Part shown: in pieces, positions 28,950-41,237 of the stretch
Numbering within the stretch: position 1 is the stretch's first letter
Layout of the letters: each line of letters starts with the position of its first letter
NCBI GenBank assembly: GCA_948146395.1
Contig: OX411552.1
Span: 8,070,186-8,134,185, forward strand
Length of the DNA stretch: 64,000 nucleotides
Origin: Fragum whitleyi
Taxonomy: Eukaryota; Mollusca; Bivalvia; Cardiida; Cardiidae
Reading direction: 5' to 3'
Notes under the pieces: model-generated
Seen by the model: only the letters and a program-made list of their open reading frames with translations
Databases searched by the model: none
What the model was told of the DNA's origin: nothing
Position numbers and translations under genes: made by a program

Positions 28950-29960
28950 AGGGTCTTCACCGCTCCGACATGGCTCTTAGGTGTTGCTTTTTCAGGACAA
29001 GTTTAAGAAAGTCATGGGTATACTGTAGTAGATCTTCATCGCTTCGATATGGCTCTTTGGTGTTGCTTTTTAAGAACAAGTTAAAGACAGTCTTTGTTAA
29101 CTGTAGGACTTTACCGCTTCGACATGGCCCTTGGATGTTGCACAAGTGTAAGATAGTCATATGTGCAGCAGGTCATCGCTCTTAGATGTTGCTTTCTACC
29201 GAAACGTTTAAGATAGTCATAAGTATACTGTAGTAGGTCTTCACGGCTTCTACATGGCTCTGAGGTGTTGCTTTTTAAAGACAAGTATAAGACAGTCTTA
29301 TGTATAGTAGGTCTTCACTGCTTCGATTTAGCTCTGAGATGATGCTTTATAAAGGAAAATTTAAGACAGTCATAAGTAAAGAAGGATTTCGCCGTTTCGA
29401 CATGGTTCTTATGTGTTGCTTTTTAAGGACAAGTTTAAGAAAGTCATAAGTATACTGTAGTTAGTCTTCACCTCTTCTACATGTCTCTTAGGTGTTTCTT
29501 TGTTCAAGACAAGTTTAAGACAGTCATAAGTATACTGTAGCAGGTCTTTACCGCTTCTACATTGCTCTTAGGTGTTGCTTTTCACGAACAAGTTTGGGAC
29601 GGTAATAAGAATATTCCTACACCGCTTCGACATTGATCTTTCGTCTTTGCATTAAAAACAAGTTTATGAAATTCATAAGTATAGTTGGTGCATGCCGTAG
29701 ACTTGTAAACCTGTCCCATCTACGCTAGACTGTGCATGCCGCTACTTCATTGCACTTGGACGTTGCTTTTAAAGGACTAGTTTAAGATCAATCAGAGTAA
29801 TAAGCAAAGTAGTCTAAACCAGGTTAACATCGTTACCTTTTAAATTGTACGATAGTACATGTAGGTATAGTAGGTCTAAACCGCTTCTAAATCACACTTA
29901 GATGTTACTTTTCAAGGACAAGTTCAAAGCAGTAATAAGTATTTGTTTAAACCTGGTCGA
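28950..29960 (+). repeat. Satellite-like array, about 80-bp unit
   Basis: About a dozen diverging copies of a unit with CTTCACCGCTTCGACATGGC, CTTAGGTGTTGCTTTTTAAG, GACAAGTTTAAGACAGTCAT and AAGTATACTGTAGTAGGT. Decay rises toward the right end. Confidence 0.85.
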
Positions 29961-30433
29961 CATTGCATCAAAACTCGAAAAATCTATGTAAGCATAAACC
30001 ATCAACACCACAGCTTCCCCGCCCCCAAAAGGATTAAAAACCAAATAAACAAACAATTAAACAAAATTAATGTCAACGTTAAACGCGAAAGCCCCCCTTC
30101 CAAGATTCTGTAGGCTAACCGTGGTCGAAACTTTTAAATTTTGACAGACGTTTCTTAATGTAGTATAATTATTATATCATACACTCCTCAAAACTCCTAA
30201 GCGGCCACTTGCCTTTTTGGTCATATGTTATAAACGCGGCATGGTTTCAACTCGCTTTCGCTTGAATTATGTAGCCAAATCATTTATCAAGTCAACAAGA
30301 GAAAACTCAGTGAAATAATTCAACAGGAAATGTCTTAAAATTAAACGAAAGTAGGAGTACCCTCGATTTCAAAGTTAACATTGGTGGGTAGAGTATTTTT
30401 GACATTTCTTGTTCGGATAAGGATTGTGTATTA

Positions 30434-31490
30434 TTTATCTACAATGACCTGGCACTCATTAAATATTCCTTTTGACCCCTATTGATAGTCGGTAAATATG
30501 TTTCCCAATATAGACTTACACTCGAAAAGTTTAAATGAAAAATATGTATCACAACTCAGAGTGCATACGGAAATTTAGCGGTGGTGGTAAGGATGCTTTC
30601 CCACAATCGGGAGGTCTCGGGTTCAAGCCGGACAATGACCAGAAATATTTCTATTTCTTTTTAGGGTAACACTATTTTAAGTACGTAAATTAATACTTTT
30701 GATATTTTGAACAGTGTTGCATAAGAATATTGATATTCGGCACAGTTTTTCCGCCAGACTCAATTTGACCATTGCAAAGTCCTGTCTATTAATCATTTAA
30801 AATTACTGAAAATAATTATAATTTTTGAAATATATCTAGATCTATATTTAAGAGATGGGGAGTCACTTTTTAAAATTTATGACGGTATGAAATTAAAACA
30901 TATACAGGGTTTGAACATGTTAATCGACTTCCTGTTTAAGAGAGATTAGGTTATTAACGTCAAAAACTCTATTCTCTTCATTTCTTATAATTCAATATCA
31001 TGAAACAAATGAGATCTTTATTAGCACAATTATTTGGTACAATCTTACTTACAACTTTTAATGTTTTTTTTTTCATTGAGGTATGAAACAAATGTTGCTC
31101 TCGATCAGAATACAGTAATCTTGGTTGGTGCAAACAATTAAAGTTGAATGAAGAATAAAGAAATATTAATCGTAACTGACAAAAAGAAACTAATTACAAA
31201 ATAATAATGAGACATGTACTTTAAAAAAAAAAGAAAAAAAATCAATATATCAATGATAATCACAATAATTAAAACATGTGTCTCAGTCGGGAATTGAACT
31301 CGACCCAACAACTTATCGATGTACGGGAAGGCGTCTGTAACCTCTGTACTACCGCGACTTTTTAAGGGAGACGTGAAATAATATAAGTAAATAAATAAAA
31401 CGGTGAAATGAAATTAAGGTACGCTGCGGGAATACTCGAGCACTGACGGAAGTTAATGAGTGCCAGGTCATTTTAGATCAATAATAGAAC
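30434..31490. repeat. About 1-kb repeat with inverted ends and tRNA-like sequence near each end
   Basis: TATCTACAATGACCTGGCAC followed by TCATTAA at the left returns inverted at 31450-31485. A tRNA-like segment (GGTAAGGATGCTTTCCCACA, GGGTTCAAGCC) follows the left end and another (inverted: TTGAACTCGACCCAACAACT) precedes the right end. A related copy is at 47494-49210. Confidence 0.6.
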
Positions 31491-31832
31491 GTTTTGGCAT
31501 TTCTTATTAATTTTAGAACTACACAGGCGTTGTACCAATGATATTTGTACAAAAAGATCGATAAGTGTTGCGATTTTCAAGTATCGAAAAATTCAAATTT
31601 CTCGTAAAAGCGTCAATTTTGTGACTTTTTAAATTGAGGGTACACGCATTTAACTCCGACTTAAGGACTTACTAATGCATAATTTTACCAAACCATTGGA
31701 TAGGATGATGACTGAATGGCCACTTTTTCGAAAGGCAAAGTTCACATTTCAAGATAAAGGCGGAAAATGTGTGAAAAATGGAGAAAGGTAAGGTGGCCGC
31801 TTAGAACTTTTGAGTAGTGTACATATTTATTT

Positions 31833-32077
31833 GAGTCTGTGCGTGAGATTTCCAACAATTTCAAAAATGCGCAAAGCAAGGACTCTGACCAGCCTGTGCA
31901 CCCGAACAGCCTTACCAGAGTCTTAACTATGCGTTTGGTAGATAGATAAGGTCTTAAGTATCTGTAGTACATCGGGTAGCTTTATATTTAGAGTTTTTGG
32001 CTGTCTACGCTACTCAATGTTCGCCCCTAACGAATATTTCAAATTGTTGGAAATGTCATGCACATGCTCATTTGTTA
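31833..32077 (+). repeat. 0.24-kb MITE family, copy 2
   Basis: GTCTGTGCGTGAGATTTCCA ... TTGGAAATGTCATGCACATG with the shared inner GACCAGCCTGTGCA and TAGATAGATAAGGTCTTA. Confidence 0.8.
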
Positions 32078-32594
32078 AGTGTTCGTTCGCTTATAAAACC
32101 CTGATGCACCCGATCTCTTGTGTCGAATATTCGTTTAACATAAAAATGATGTTCTGTTTTCTACAGCAATTTCACTTTTTATATGCATTTCATGGAGTTA
32201 TTCTGCGTTATTATTCATCTGGCAGGACGTTGCTTAGCCGTGACGTACTTTTCATTATTTTGGGTTCTTTGAAAAGTTAGTCGGTAATTAACGTCAGCGC
32301 GTGCAAATAAATGTATCCAAAACCGTAAAGGAATTATATGCTTAGAGAAAGAGAACAAATTTCATCGTTTGGTTACCAAAGCCACGTTACGTCAGCTTGG
32401 ACAAGCTGAAGTTACTAGGGTTTGGTTGCCAACATACGATTTAAGGTTTGTAGTTATTTATGTCGGAGAGAGTAATTATAAGTAAAAGCTGATTTACCTT
32501 AACCATAAGTGCAACAAACCGTTACTTAGGCTCCGCCCTACCAGGGCATTTCATTGATTATAAATATTAGAAAGCGAAAAGGCTAAGATATGTA

Positions 32595-32912
32595 GTGATC
32601 GACAGTGGGTAGACTCAATACCAGGTGCCCGGTTAGCTCAGTTGGAAGAGCGCCGTGCTAGCGTTCCGGGGTCGTGGGTTCGAGTCGCATGCCGGGCACT
32701 TCTTTTCCGCCAGTAGTTACTTCAATGGTGTCAGAAGTAAACGGAGAACGCTGTGTTCGGCCATTTCGGATCCGTATAGGACCGGCTTCAATTGGTTTAA
32801 TGGCAGAGGAGTGATCGACAGTGGGTAGACTCATGACCAGGTGCCCGGTTAGCTCAGTTGGTAGAGCGCCGTGCTGGTGTGTTCGTGGGTTCGAATCCCA
32901 TGTCGGGCACAT
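32595..32912 (+). repeat. Two tRNA-derived units in direct repeat
   Basis: GATCGACAGTGGGTAGACTC and then GTGCCCGGTTAGCTCAGTTG occur twice (32598 and 32815). Each tRNA-like unit keeps A box, B box (GGGTTCGAGTC, GGGTTCGAATCC) and acceptor arms GCCCGG/CCGGGC. The anticodon arm is odd-length or shortened, so these are tRNA-derived repeats rather than working tRNA genes. Confidence 0.7.
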
Positions 32913-32999
32913 CTTATCCGCCTTCGGTTACTTTAGATATGTGTTTATAAGTTTGCAAACATGAATGTACCAATTTTTTAAAACAAATAGTGTAAGGGT

Positions 33000-34515
33000 T
33001 GCTACATACATAACATATATGATATAAATGTTTAAGCTGCCAAAACTTTTGAAAAATAAATTTAATTTTCTGTCCATTTTTTTAATAATTAAAGGGAGAT
33101 TATTTGATTTCTTAACGCGCAGCGTTTTAGACTGGTTATTCACCTTTGTTTAACTTAATTTAACCGGATACTCATATTTGCCTGAAAAAATGCAAAAGTT
33201 GCATACTTCGTTGCCATAGATATAAAATGTTTTGTGCGAGGTTCAAAACAAAATTTAAACGATGCTGAATGGTTTATTCTCGAGAAAATTACTTTCAAAT
33301 TGAAATTATTGAAATGAAGTTATATTATCAATTCTTAAATCCGAGTATCGATAAGGGTAGGAAATAATGCACGCCATGTAATTGGATACCAGTTATTGAG
33401 TAGAAAATACCCGGTAATGGTTAAAAATTACGTTTTCTATGTTTCGTCCTTCATAGCTACGAGTAAATAAATGTAAATATCTGATGGAAGGATCTTAAAT
33501 CGATCGGTGCAGTTATTTGATTGACATAGATATTGGCTCTTGCAGGTAAGATACTTGTTTTCAATCTATGTGAGATTTCGCCTAAAAGCAGTAGGTCCTA
33601 CAGTTGGAAAAACAAGTGAAATAGTTTGAAAAGCTTGGCATTCGTTTTCTTCTCAAATTGTCGCTAAGCTTCCAAATCACGATCCAGTCAGCTATTTTGA
33701 CTGTGGTTACGATATAATTTGGCCACAACCGTAGAATTTTCTTTCAGGATTTTTTTGCGATTGCACAAAGAAGAAGCCCCATTGCTCTTTAAAATTAGAT
33801 TGCATTCAGCGGGGATTACATGTAACCATTACATTCTTAAAAACAAATAACTCAGCAAATGAAACATAGCTGAAAATTTCTCTGCGTTTGCTAGGGTCGA
33901 ACCCGCGCGGAGATTGTTGGTTTACTAGACCAATGCGCCTACGCTTACCTTTGAACTAAACCAGCCCCGTATTCAGGATGAAAACGTTAGGGAAGCGCTT
34001 TCGAAATGATAGCTCGCTTTGCACGTATGTGCACGTGCATAGCGGGGTATCATCTCAAAGCGCGTGCGTAGCGCTTTTACATCCTGAACACAGGGAAGGT
34101 CTTCCCTGACGCGGTTATCGGGCGTTGTGTCTAAACCGTTCTGAAGTTACGCATATAAGGACATGAGGTATTATAACAATTATAGTAAGGTAGAATGACC
34201 ATGCTTGATTAAGAAAAGATTATTGAATGGGAAAGTGTCTATTCTGGTTAGCCTGGACGCGGTCTGACCAGTATGGATGTTTTTCGCTCTTTCTTGCATT
34301 TAATTTAGGTCGTGTTCAATTCAAATACAATGGAATATAAAATTCCTAGAAGAACCGAACGTTTATTATAACCTGGCAAAATTGGTAGGTAAAATTACAT
34401 AGGGATCGAACATTAAGGGGCAACACGTAATTAATTAAACGATGTTTTCGTATATCTTTTAAGTTTTGTCTTGTATATAATTCTGAATTTGTGACTTGTC
34501 ATGTGAAAAACGGTT
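33000..34515. other. Intergenic stretch with a palindromic MITE and a tRNA-like piece
   Basis: 33965-34115 folds on itself (CCCGTATTCAGGATG / CATCCTGAACACAGGG, with inner GCTCGCTTTGCACGT...GCGGGGTATCATC). An inverted tRNA-like segment with GGGTCGAACCCGCGC lies at 33888-33960. No gene. Confidence 0.5.
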
Positions 34516-34524
34516 TTCTAGGTA

Positions 34525-34909
34525 CAGTTAACAACAACGTGAAATTGACGAGGTGAATGATTTTGGAATGATTTGATGGAGCAAGTTTTGAGTGAAATTC
34601 AAGGGGGTTAAACCAATATCGCTATCATTACCTCCCTTAAATAAATATGCACACAAATTCTATGAATAGATTTCTTAGTCTTCACGAACACATCACACGC
34701 TTAACAAATTCAATTATGTCAGCGAAATCGCGGATTTTAACAACCGATTTTTATTTTGAGTGTTGTTGTTGATTCAATCAAATCTATTGATTTTGGAGAG
34801 TAAAAGAACGGTTTGAGGGAGTCTTTGGAATGAATGATTGGAGCGCTGAGTGAGCGAATAATGATGGTTTTGATTGAGACGCATGTCGATTTCACGATGT
34901 AACTAATTG
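34525..34909 (+). repeat. MITE copy 2 (0.43-kb family)
   Basis: CAGTTAACAACAACGTGAAA at the left end. Right end ATTTCACGATGTAACTAATTG. The central hairpin is half deleted. Only TA separates it from the next copy. Confidence 0.85.
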
Positions 34910-34911
34910 TA

Positions 34912-35348
34912 CAGTTAATAACATCATGAAATTGACAAGATGAATGATTTGAGAATGATTTAGGAATGAAATTGAATGAATGCGTGGAGCGAGTTTTGAG
35001 TGAATTTAATGGGAGGTAATCCTGTATCGTAAATTTTGTTCAAGATGAACAAAATTTGCGATATTGATTATCTCCCTTTAGTAAAAAATACATTCAAGTT
35101 TTATTCATGGCTTCCTATTTCTTCAAGAACCTATGAGACGCTTATAATTTGAATTATGTTAGAGAAATCGCGTTTTTTCTTAATCAAAATTTATTTTGAA
35201 TGACGTTGGTTATTCTATATTTTTAAATGGGTTTGAGCGTTTTTGAATGGTTTGAGTGAGTGTTTGGAATGAATGAATGGAGCGCTGAGTGAGCTTTTTA
35301 GAATGGTTTTGGTTGAGGTGAATGTCAATTTCACTATGAAACTAACTG
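34912..35348 (+). repeat. MITE copy 3 (0.43-kb family)
   Basis: Full copy with central hairpin (GATTATCTCCC arm) and terminal repeats. Head-to-tail with copy 2. Confidence 0.9.
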
Positions 35349-36120
35349 TAGTGCGTGAAGTACTGACCCAATTCCGACTGCGCGAGCTGACTAGGGTCGA
35401 AACTTTCCACACTTGGCTGATTTTCTGAATCTGAAATAATGTTTTCGCGTTCCTGTATATGTATAACAATCTACCCGATTTGAGCTACACCGAAAAACAT
35501 TTATTTTTCGTGTCGAGTAGATTTTATTCGACGAACTTTGTCTGGTTATAGAATTCAGCAAATTCAGGTAGTAACAAAGTTGATTCCAGACAGGTCAATA
35601 CTAGATGCCATAAAATATCGAATTTTATTTGTTTATTATAAAGAAGTTCACATTTCATTTCATAGTCGGGAGCTCAAGGGTTTACGTTTTAGTTTTCCAA
35701 TCGCTCAGTTGTCCATCTATGTATACACGCCTATTAGCCCCATTCCATACGTCCGCCAAGGGTCAATAAATATTTCACATTTTCTTTATAACACCTTGAC
35801 CTTTGACATGCCTCATTGCACGACTGGATATGCCAATAATATATTGAACAAAATTATATAAATCTCTATGAAGCGGCTATAAATAAAATGAGAAATGTGA
35901 CACCCGCTTTTATGACAGTACAAAAGCTTTTGAATATTGAATAATATGCGGATTTTGTCACCCTTTTCTTTAAATACTTGATTAAAGCTTCTTCAGCTTT
36001 TTATGCCTAAACATTAATTAAGACTCGGTGTAATTTATTTATCAAATGTTACTAATTCAACGATTCTTTGTCCTTAAATTCTGCACTCATTCCGTGATGG
36101 AAACACCAAGGTTAAAGTTA

Positions 36121-36548
36121 AAGTTAACAACATCATAAAATTGACAAGATGAATGATTTGGTATGAGTATGGAATGAAATTGAATTAGTGTGTGGAGCGA
36201 GTTTTGGGTGAAATTAACGGGAGATAATCAAATATCGCTATTTTGGTTCATAGCGATTAATTAGCGATCTTTATTACCTTCCTTTTAATAATATACTTAT
36301 TTTACTGTTTTTGCGTCTTTTTGGACCAATTACAGACTTTAAAATCCACACCAGCCATTAACATCGTAGAATGATTTTTACGATTTTAATTAAATGCTGA
36401 TCGTCTTGAACGATTTCTAAATGTTTTCTAACGAGTTCAGAGCGTTTTTGATCGCTTTGAGTGAGTGTTTGGAGTGAATGAATGGAGCGCTGAAAAAATG
36501 GTTTAGAATGAACGGTACGAGTGTCAATTTCACGATGTTTTGAACTTT
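36121..36548 (+). repeat. MITE copy 4 (0.43-kb family)
   Basis: GTTAACAACATCATAAAATT ... AATTTCACGATGTTTTGAAC. The central hairpin is diverged. Confidence 0.85.
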
Positions 36549-37629
36549 GGCAGATCAAAAGGATTTAGACATCATCTGAAAAACACGAATCATGCCGATA
36601 TATTACTAGGGGTTGACTTCCTTAAGTAGAATGTGTTTTTATTTAATTTCATGTTATAAGGCTTAGTTATTTACCAAAATCATTTCGACGAAACGATTTC
36701 AATTAGAATTCACAACATGAGGTAAATTTAAGTACATTTTAGAAATTTCTTTTTTAAAGAAGGATTTTACTCTAAGTCGGGCTCTATGATAGCATGATCA
36801 AATGTAAAAGGGTTGGTAAAATCATTTAATGTCATATCAAGTCATAGAGAATCAAATTTATGGCTTATTTTGTTTGCATTAATCTAGACGCCTATTTATA
36901 CGTTTTTTGAAGTATGTAATTCAAGGTCGTATGAACAAAAGAAACTATGGAAATAAATAAAGAACAGACATGTGTACAAAATTTATACGCTCGAATTAAT
37001 TTCAACAAATTGAACCTGCATTGTGCTTGCAAAGCTTGAAATCGTTTTCAAACATTCGTGTACACTTGTCATCCTCCCCTTTATGTTTGCCGAGTTAAAA
37101 GGTCTACCTTACATGTACCACTCGGATACTAAGCGCTTGCGAGCGCATCGTAAATGGTAGCAATAGTCTCCTTTGTGCGTTTCAAGAAGAAACGCTTGGT
37201 TGACCTGAACACAGGAATCCCAACGGAATATAACAATCATAAATGCAATTTATTGAATTGATCTTGGCCCGAGATTATAAAACTTTTTTTCGTCTAAACT
37301 GAGTTTTTTTTTCACATTTAGAATTAAAATAAATATATGAAGATAAAAGATGGTATTAATAAGTTGTTATTCATAACAACGTATTAATACCACCTTTAAT
37401 GTTTATTCATGTAAGAATTTTTTTTTTATCTCAATCTGAAATTTGAGAAATTCTCAGTTGAGCATGCAGGCCATGGGCGATCCACCTAATCGTATTTTGT
37501 AACCTACTGCTTTGATATCGTAGTGCTTTTTAGCGTTACAAACTAATGAATAACGAGGATTGTCACGGTTTTCTGTCATGTACCTATAAATTCTTAATTG
37601 TCATATCCAGGAACTCAACCAAATAAACT

Positions 37630-37858
37630 ATGAACGGATACAACACATCCCGACATTCCAACGAAGATAATGGATATTTGGCTCGATTCCGTAATCGTCC
37701 ACGTGCACAGCCGGCAGAGAGGGATCGCTCAACGCTGCTTGGTTACGGAAATAGACGTTACAGACGTTACAACTATCACTCTGGACCCCGTAGATGGAAA
37801 CCTTGGTGGTATCGTTATCAACCAAACAGGGCTGTCACACCATCTAGCCGTCCTGCAG
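37630..37858 (+). CDS. Transglutaminase, first coding exon
   Basis: ATG to CCTGCAG|GTATAT (GT at 37859), phase 1. It encodes about 76 residues: a polar start (MNGYNTSRHSNEDNGYLARF), then an aromatic and Arg-rich stretch (RRYRRYNYHSGPRRWKPWWY). Such a charged, Trp/Tyr-rich N-terminal extension precedes the transglutaminase N domain in several invertebrate members. Joined in phase to the exons below it yields PADPVPPPREDL. The family makes gamma-glutamyl-lysine cross-links, for example in haemolymph clotting and matrix. This exon alone is not diagnostic. Its place and phase fit are the evidence. Confidence 0.65.
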
Positions 37859-38011
37859 GTATATATCTAACAACAACTACAACAAATACAGCACAATTGG
37901 CGTATAACTTTTTTGTGCAAAGTAGGACTCGGTGCAATTCCAGAATTGTCCTCCGCAAAGTAGGAAATCTCACTTAGTCAGGGATAGAAAGAATTCTTAC
38001 TTTGTGCAGTA

Positions 38012-38436
38012 CAGTTAACAACATCGTGAAATTGACAATCATTCCGATCAAAATCATTCTAAATCGATCAATCAGCGCTCCATTCATTCATTCAAAACAC
38101 TCAAATCGATTAAAAACGCTCCAAAATCATTTGAAAATGTTTCGAAATCGTTCAAGAAGATTAACATTTATTTAAATCGATCAAATTATTCTACGATTAT
38201 TTGGCTGATGTTGCTGTTAAAGTGTCTAATTGGTCCACGATAACACTAAAAAGGTTGAGTACAAATATTTTATTAAAGGGAGCTAATTGATAGCGCTAAT
38301 TTTGTTCATTCTGACAAATTTGCCATATTGGATTACCTACCTTTTTACTCAAAACTCGCTAAATACACTCATTCAAATTCATTCCATAATCATTCGAAAA
38401 TCGTTCACCTTGTCAATTTCACGATGTAACTAACTG
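38012..38436 (-). repeat. MITE copy 5 (0.43-kb family)
   Basis: CAGTTAACAACATCGTGAAA ... TTTCACGATGTAACTAACTG, flanked by TA, in the transglutaminase intron. Orientation opposite to copies 1-4. Confidence 0.9.
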
Positions 38437-38890
38437 TACGATTCCAGAATTGTTAGTGAGCAAAAGTAGGATTCTGTACTTTCTTCGAATATTTGTAATT
38501 GTTTTATCGTAAACTAAGCATGACTCTTTATATTGCTAAAATTGTTAAAAAAGTATATAATAATGAGTGATTGTTCTGTTGTTCTCGTCGTTGTTGTTTA
38601 TCTCATGAGATTTTAAACAATATATTAAAAATATGTCACTATATGAGTTTTTTCAGAGGCTGAAACCAAAACTGAATCTAAAATATTAACAAATATTAAT
38701 TCAAATCATTAGACTAGCCACAAAGTAGTTCGATGGAGATTCTTTTAAAAATCAATTTCAGAAAGTATCAAATCAAGTCGTATTCCTATATTTTGATTAG
38801 ATTTGAATTTCGTTCGGAAAGAAAAACAACCAGCATTTTTCACAACAATTGTATTCTTTCAACAATATTTCAATGGTGTTTAAATTACAG

Positions 38891-38981
38891 ACCCCGTACC
38901 ACCGCCGAGAGAGGATTTGGTAAGAATTCCAAATGTGAAAAATGTTGATTTGATGGTACAACAGAACGCTTCAAAGCATAG
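38891..38981 (+). CDS. Transglutaminase, exon 2
   Basis: TTAAATTACAG|ACC to CATAG|GTAAAG (GT at 38982), entering in phase 1 and leaving in phase 2. It encodes PPREDLVRIPNVKNVDLMVQ and then QNASKHR. VKNVDL and the following Q-x-N-A-x-x-H are typical of the segment that opens the transglutaminase N domain. The exon is visible only through splicing logic. Confidence 0.8.
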
Positions 38982-39174
38982 GTAAAGTTTTGAAAACGGA
39001 AGATGAAAAACGCCGCTTGAAAGATGACAGGATGAAAGAAAGCAATCGACAGATAACAGATATAAAACAATACTTGATTGTGCAAAACAAAACAAAAACA
39101 AAAAGGAGCAAAACATCTGTGTATGCTGTTACATAAACTTCATAAATTTCAGGTCTTGTTCAAAAATTCAGAAA

Positions 39175-39280
39175 TCGAAAAAAAAAAACAAAAAACAAAA
39201 CAAAAAAACAACAACAACAACAACAACAACAACAAAAAAAAAAACACCACCACCAACAACAACGACAAAAAACGCTCGTC
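39175..39280 (+). repeat. A-rich / (CAA)n microsatellite
   Basis: AAAAAC runs, then ACAACAACAAC, then CACCACCAACAAC. Confidence 0.9.
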
Positions 39281-39342
39281 ATCTTGACTCTTTGGATGGG
39301 TAATAATGTTTTGTTCGATTTCTGTGTTGAAAATTAACAATT

Positions 39343-39586
39343 AGAGCCTGTGCGTGACATTTCCAACAATTTGAAAAGTTGGTATTATTCAAACATTAAG
39401 AGGCATAGACAGCCAAAAACTCTTAAAATGAAGTAACCTGATGGTATACTGATACTTTGAGACCTTATACATCTACTAAGCGCATAGTGAAGACTCTGGT
39501 CAGACTATGCGGATGCACAGGCTGGTCAGAGTATTTACTAAGCGCATATTTTAAATTGTTGGAAATCTCACGCACAGGCTGATTAG
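39343..39586 (+). repeat. 0.24-kb MITE family, copy 3
   Basis: AGCCTGTGCGTGACATTTCC ... TTGGAAATCTCACGCACAGG, with a clear inverted pair of ends and the shared TCTGGTCAGACTATGCGGAT interior. Confidence 0.85.
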
Positions 39587-39773
39587 CCTTTCATAAAAAG
39601 ACACATAGACAGCATTAATGATTTGTGTCGATGATTCTTTACGAATCTACTCTAATGCAAATCTACTTAAGGTTTAAAATGACCAGCGACTTTTTTGGTA
39701 TAAATAATGCCAAATAAAGATTAAAGTTTAGTTTTATGGTTCATTTTCACCACTAATTCCTTTTCGCTTCCAG

Positions 39774-39931
39774 AACAGATGAGTATGAATGTACCAGGGC
39801 ACCCGAAGACAGGGCTGACGGTAAACCCGCCGAGTGTGTGGTCCGAAGAGGGGAAACAATGCGTATTCGGGTAACATTCGACCGGCCTTACAAGAAATAT
39901 GATCACAACATGAAAATCAAGTTCTCTTTTG
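39774..39931 (+). CDS. Transglutaminase, exon 3 (N domain)
   Basis: CGCTTCCAG|AAC to TTTTG|GTATGG. Enters in phase 2 and leaves in phase 1. It encodes TDEYECTRAPEDRADGKPAE, then CVVRRGETMRIRVTFDRPY and the end IKFSFG. The VVRRGE-x-M-x-I-x-x-x-FDRPY block is the hallmark of the immunoglobulin-like transglutaminase N-terminal domain. Confidence 0.9.
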
Positions 39932-40179
39932 GTATGGAATATTTAACACAAGTTTATTTGTTTTATCTCTCATGAATATCACATTTTGATGCGCAAAACG
40001 CTTAATATCCTATAAAGTAGAAATGATTTATTTTATGGTTGCATTGTACCACTTATGTTTTTATGATTTAACAAAAGCTACATACATGCGACAAATCTTG
40101 CGAAAATTCGGTTGTTTGTTGGAATTTTTTTATAAGGTCGAAATCTTTAAGTCATATGAAAACGGCTGAAACACGCAAC

Positions 40180-40385
40180 AATAGATTCCTGGTATTTATC
40201 GCATTATTTCTAACATTTCATCCTTTTCTAACCCCCAGCTGATATCCAACTTAAGTTTATGATTTCATGTATCAACCTACTCGAGAGGAACGGATGTCGG
40301 AAAGGATGTGTGCCACCGTCGGAGATCGAATCCGAGACTCTTTGGGTGATAGTCCGACGCGTTTCCAAATTACTAGTGATAAAGC
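40180..40385 (-). repeat. tRNA-derived SINE, 3'-truncated
   Basis: Reverse complement of the family head (GTGTGCCACCGTCGGAGATC, GATAGTCCGACGCG) and core. Confidence 0.7.
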
Positions 40386-40443
40386 ATAATTTTGGAAAGT
40401 CCACCACTTTAAAACGCAGCACTATCATTGTACGCTACATGTA

Positions 40444-40879
40444 TAGTTAGTTAAATCATGAAATTGACATTCACCTCAAGCAAAACCATTCTAAATCGCT
40501 CACTCAGCGCTCCATTCATTCATTTCAAACACTCACTCAAACGATTAAAAAACGCTCAAACCCATTTAGGAATATAGAATAACGAAAGTTATTCAAAATG
40601 AATTTTGATTGAGAAAAATCGCGATTTCACTAACATAATTCAAATTATTAGCGTCTCAGAGGTTCTTGAAGAAATAGGAAGCCATGAATAAAACTTGAAT
40701 ATATTTTTTATTAAAGGGAGGTAATCAATATCGTAAATTTGTTCATCTTGAACAAAATTTACGATATAGGATTACCTCCCATTAAATTCACTCAAACCTC
40801 GCTCCACACACTCATTCAATTCTATTCCTAAATCATTCCCAAATCATTCATCTTGTCAATTTCACGATGTTGTTAACTG
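40444..40879 (-). repeat. MITE copy 6 (0.43-kb family), with 13-bp flanking repeat
   Basis: Full copy with a nearly perfect central hairpin. TACGCTACATGTA stands directly before and directly after the element. Confidence 0.9.
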
Positions 40880-41106
40880 TACGCTACATGTACTCTCGGA
40901 GAACATATTTATCTATTTCTACAATATAAAATCTCACAAGCACAGACGAAAAATAGTTGTTTGAGATATTTCTCCGCTTTCTTTTTCCCAAAAAGATAAG
41001 GATTTTTTTTTAAAAAAGTATTATAGTAAATTATCGAAACGTACTTTAAGCAATAATGTGTGGACTTAAGTTATTGACGCAATTAAAGATGTTTGTGACC
41101 TTGCAG

Positions 41107-41237
41107 GACCTGACCCAGTTGAAGTTGAAGGTACAGATGTAGAAATGGTGTTAAACGAGCACGACGATCCCGCAGCCACAGGCAACAAATGGGGTGCCAA
41201 GCTGGTCCATGTGCAAGGAAATGACATCATAGTTGAC
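41107..41237 (+). CDS. Transglutaminase, exon 4
   Basis: CTTGCAG|GAC to GTTGAC|GTAAGT, entering in phase 1 and leaving in phase 0. It encodes GPDPVEVEGTDVEMVLNEHD and then the NKWGAKLVHVQGNDIIVD block, where W-G-A-x-x-V is conserved in the N domain. Confidence 0.9.

Noticed and set aside
32658..32912. Open frame starting with a CPTWDSNPRTH-like peptide
   Set aside because: Antisense of the tRNA-like repeats, a well known false protein.
37628..37825. Minus-strand frame opposite transglutaminase exon 1
   Set aside because: The plus-strand frame has ATG, donor site and phase fit with the later exons.
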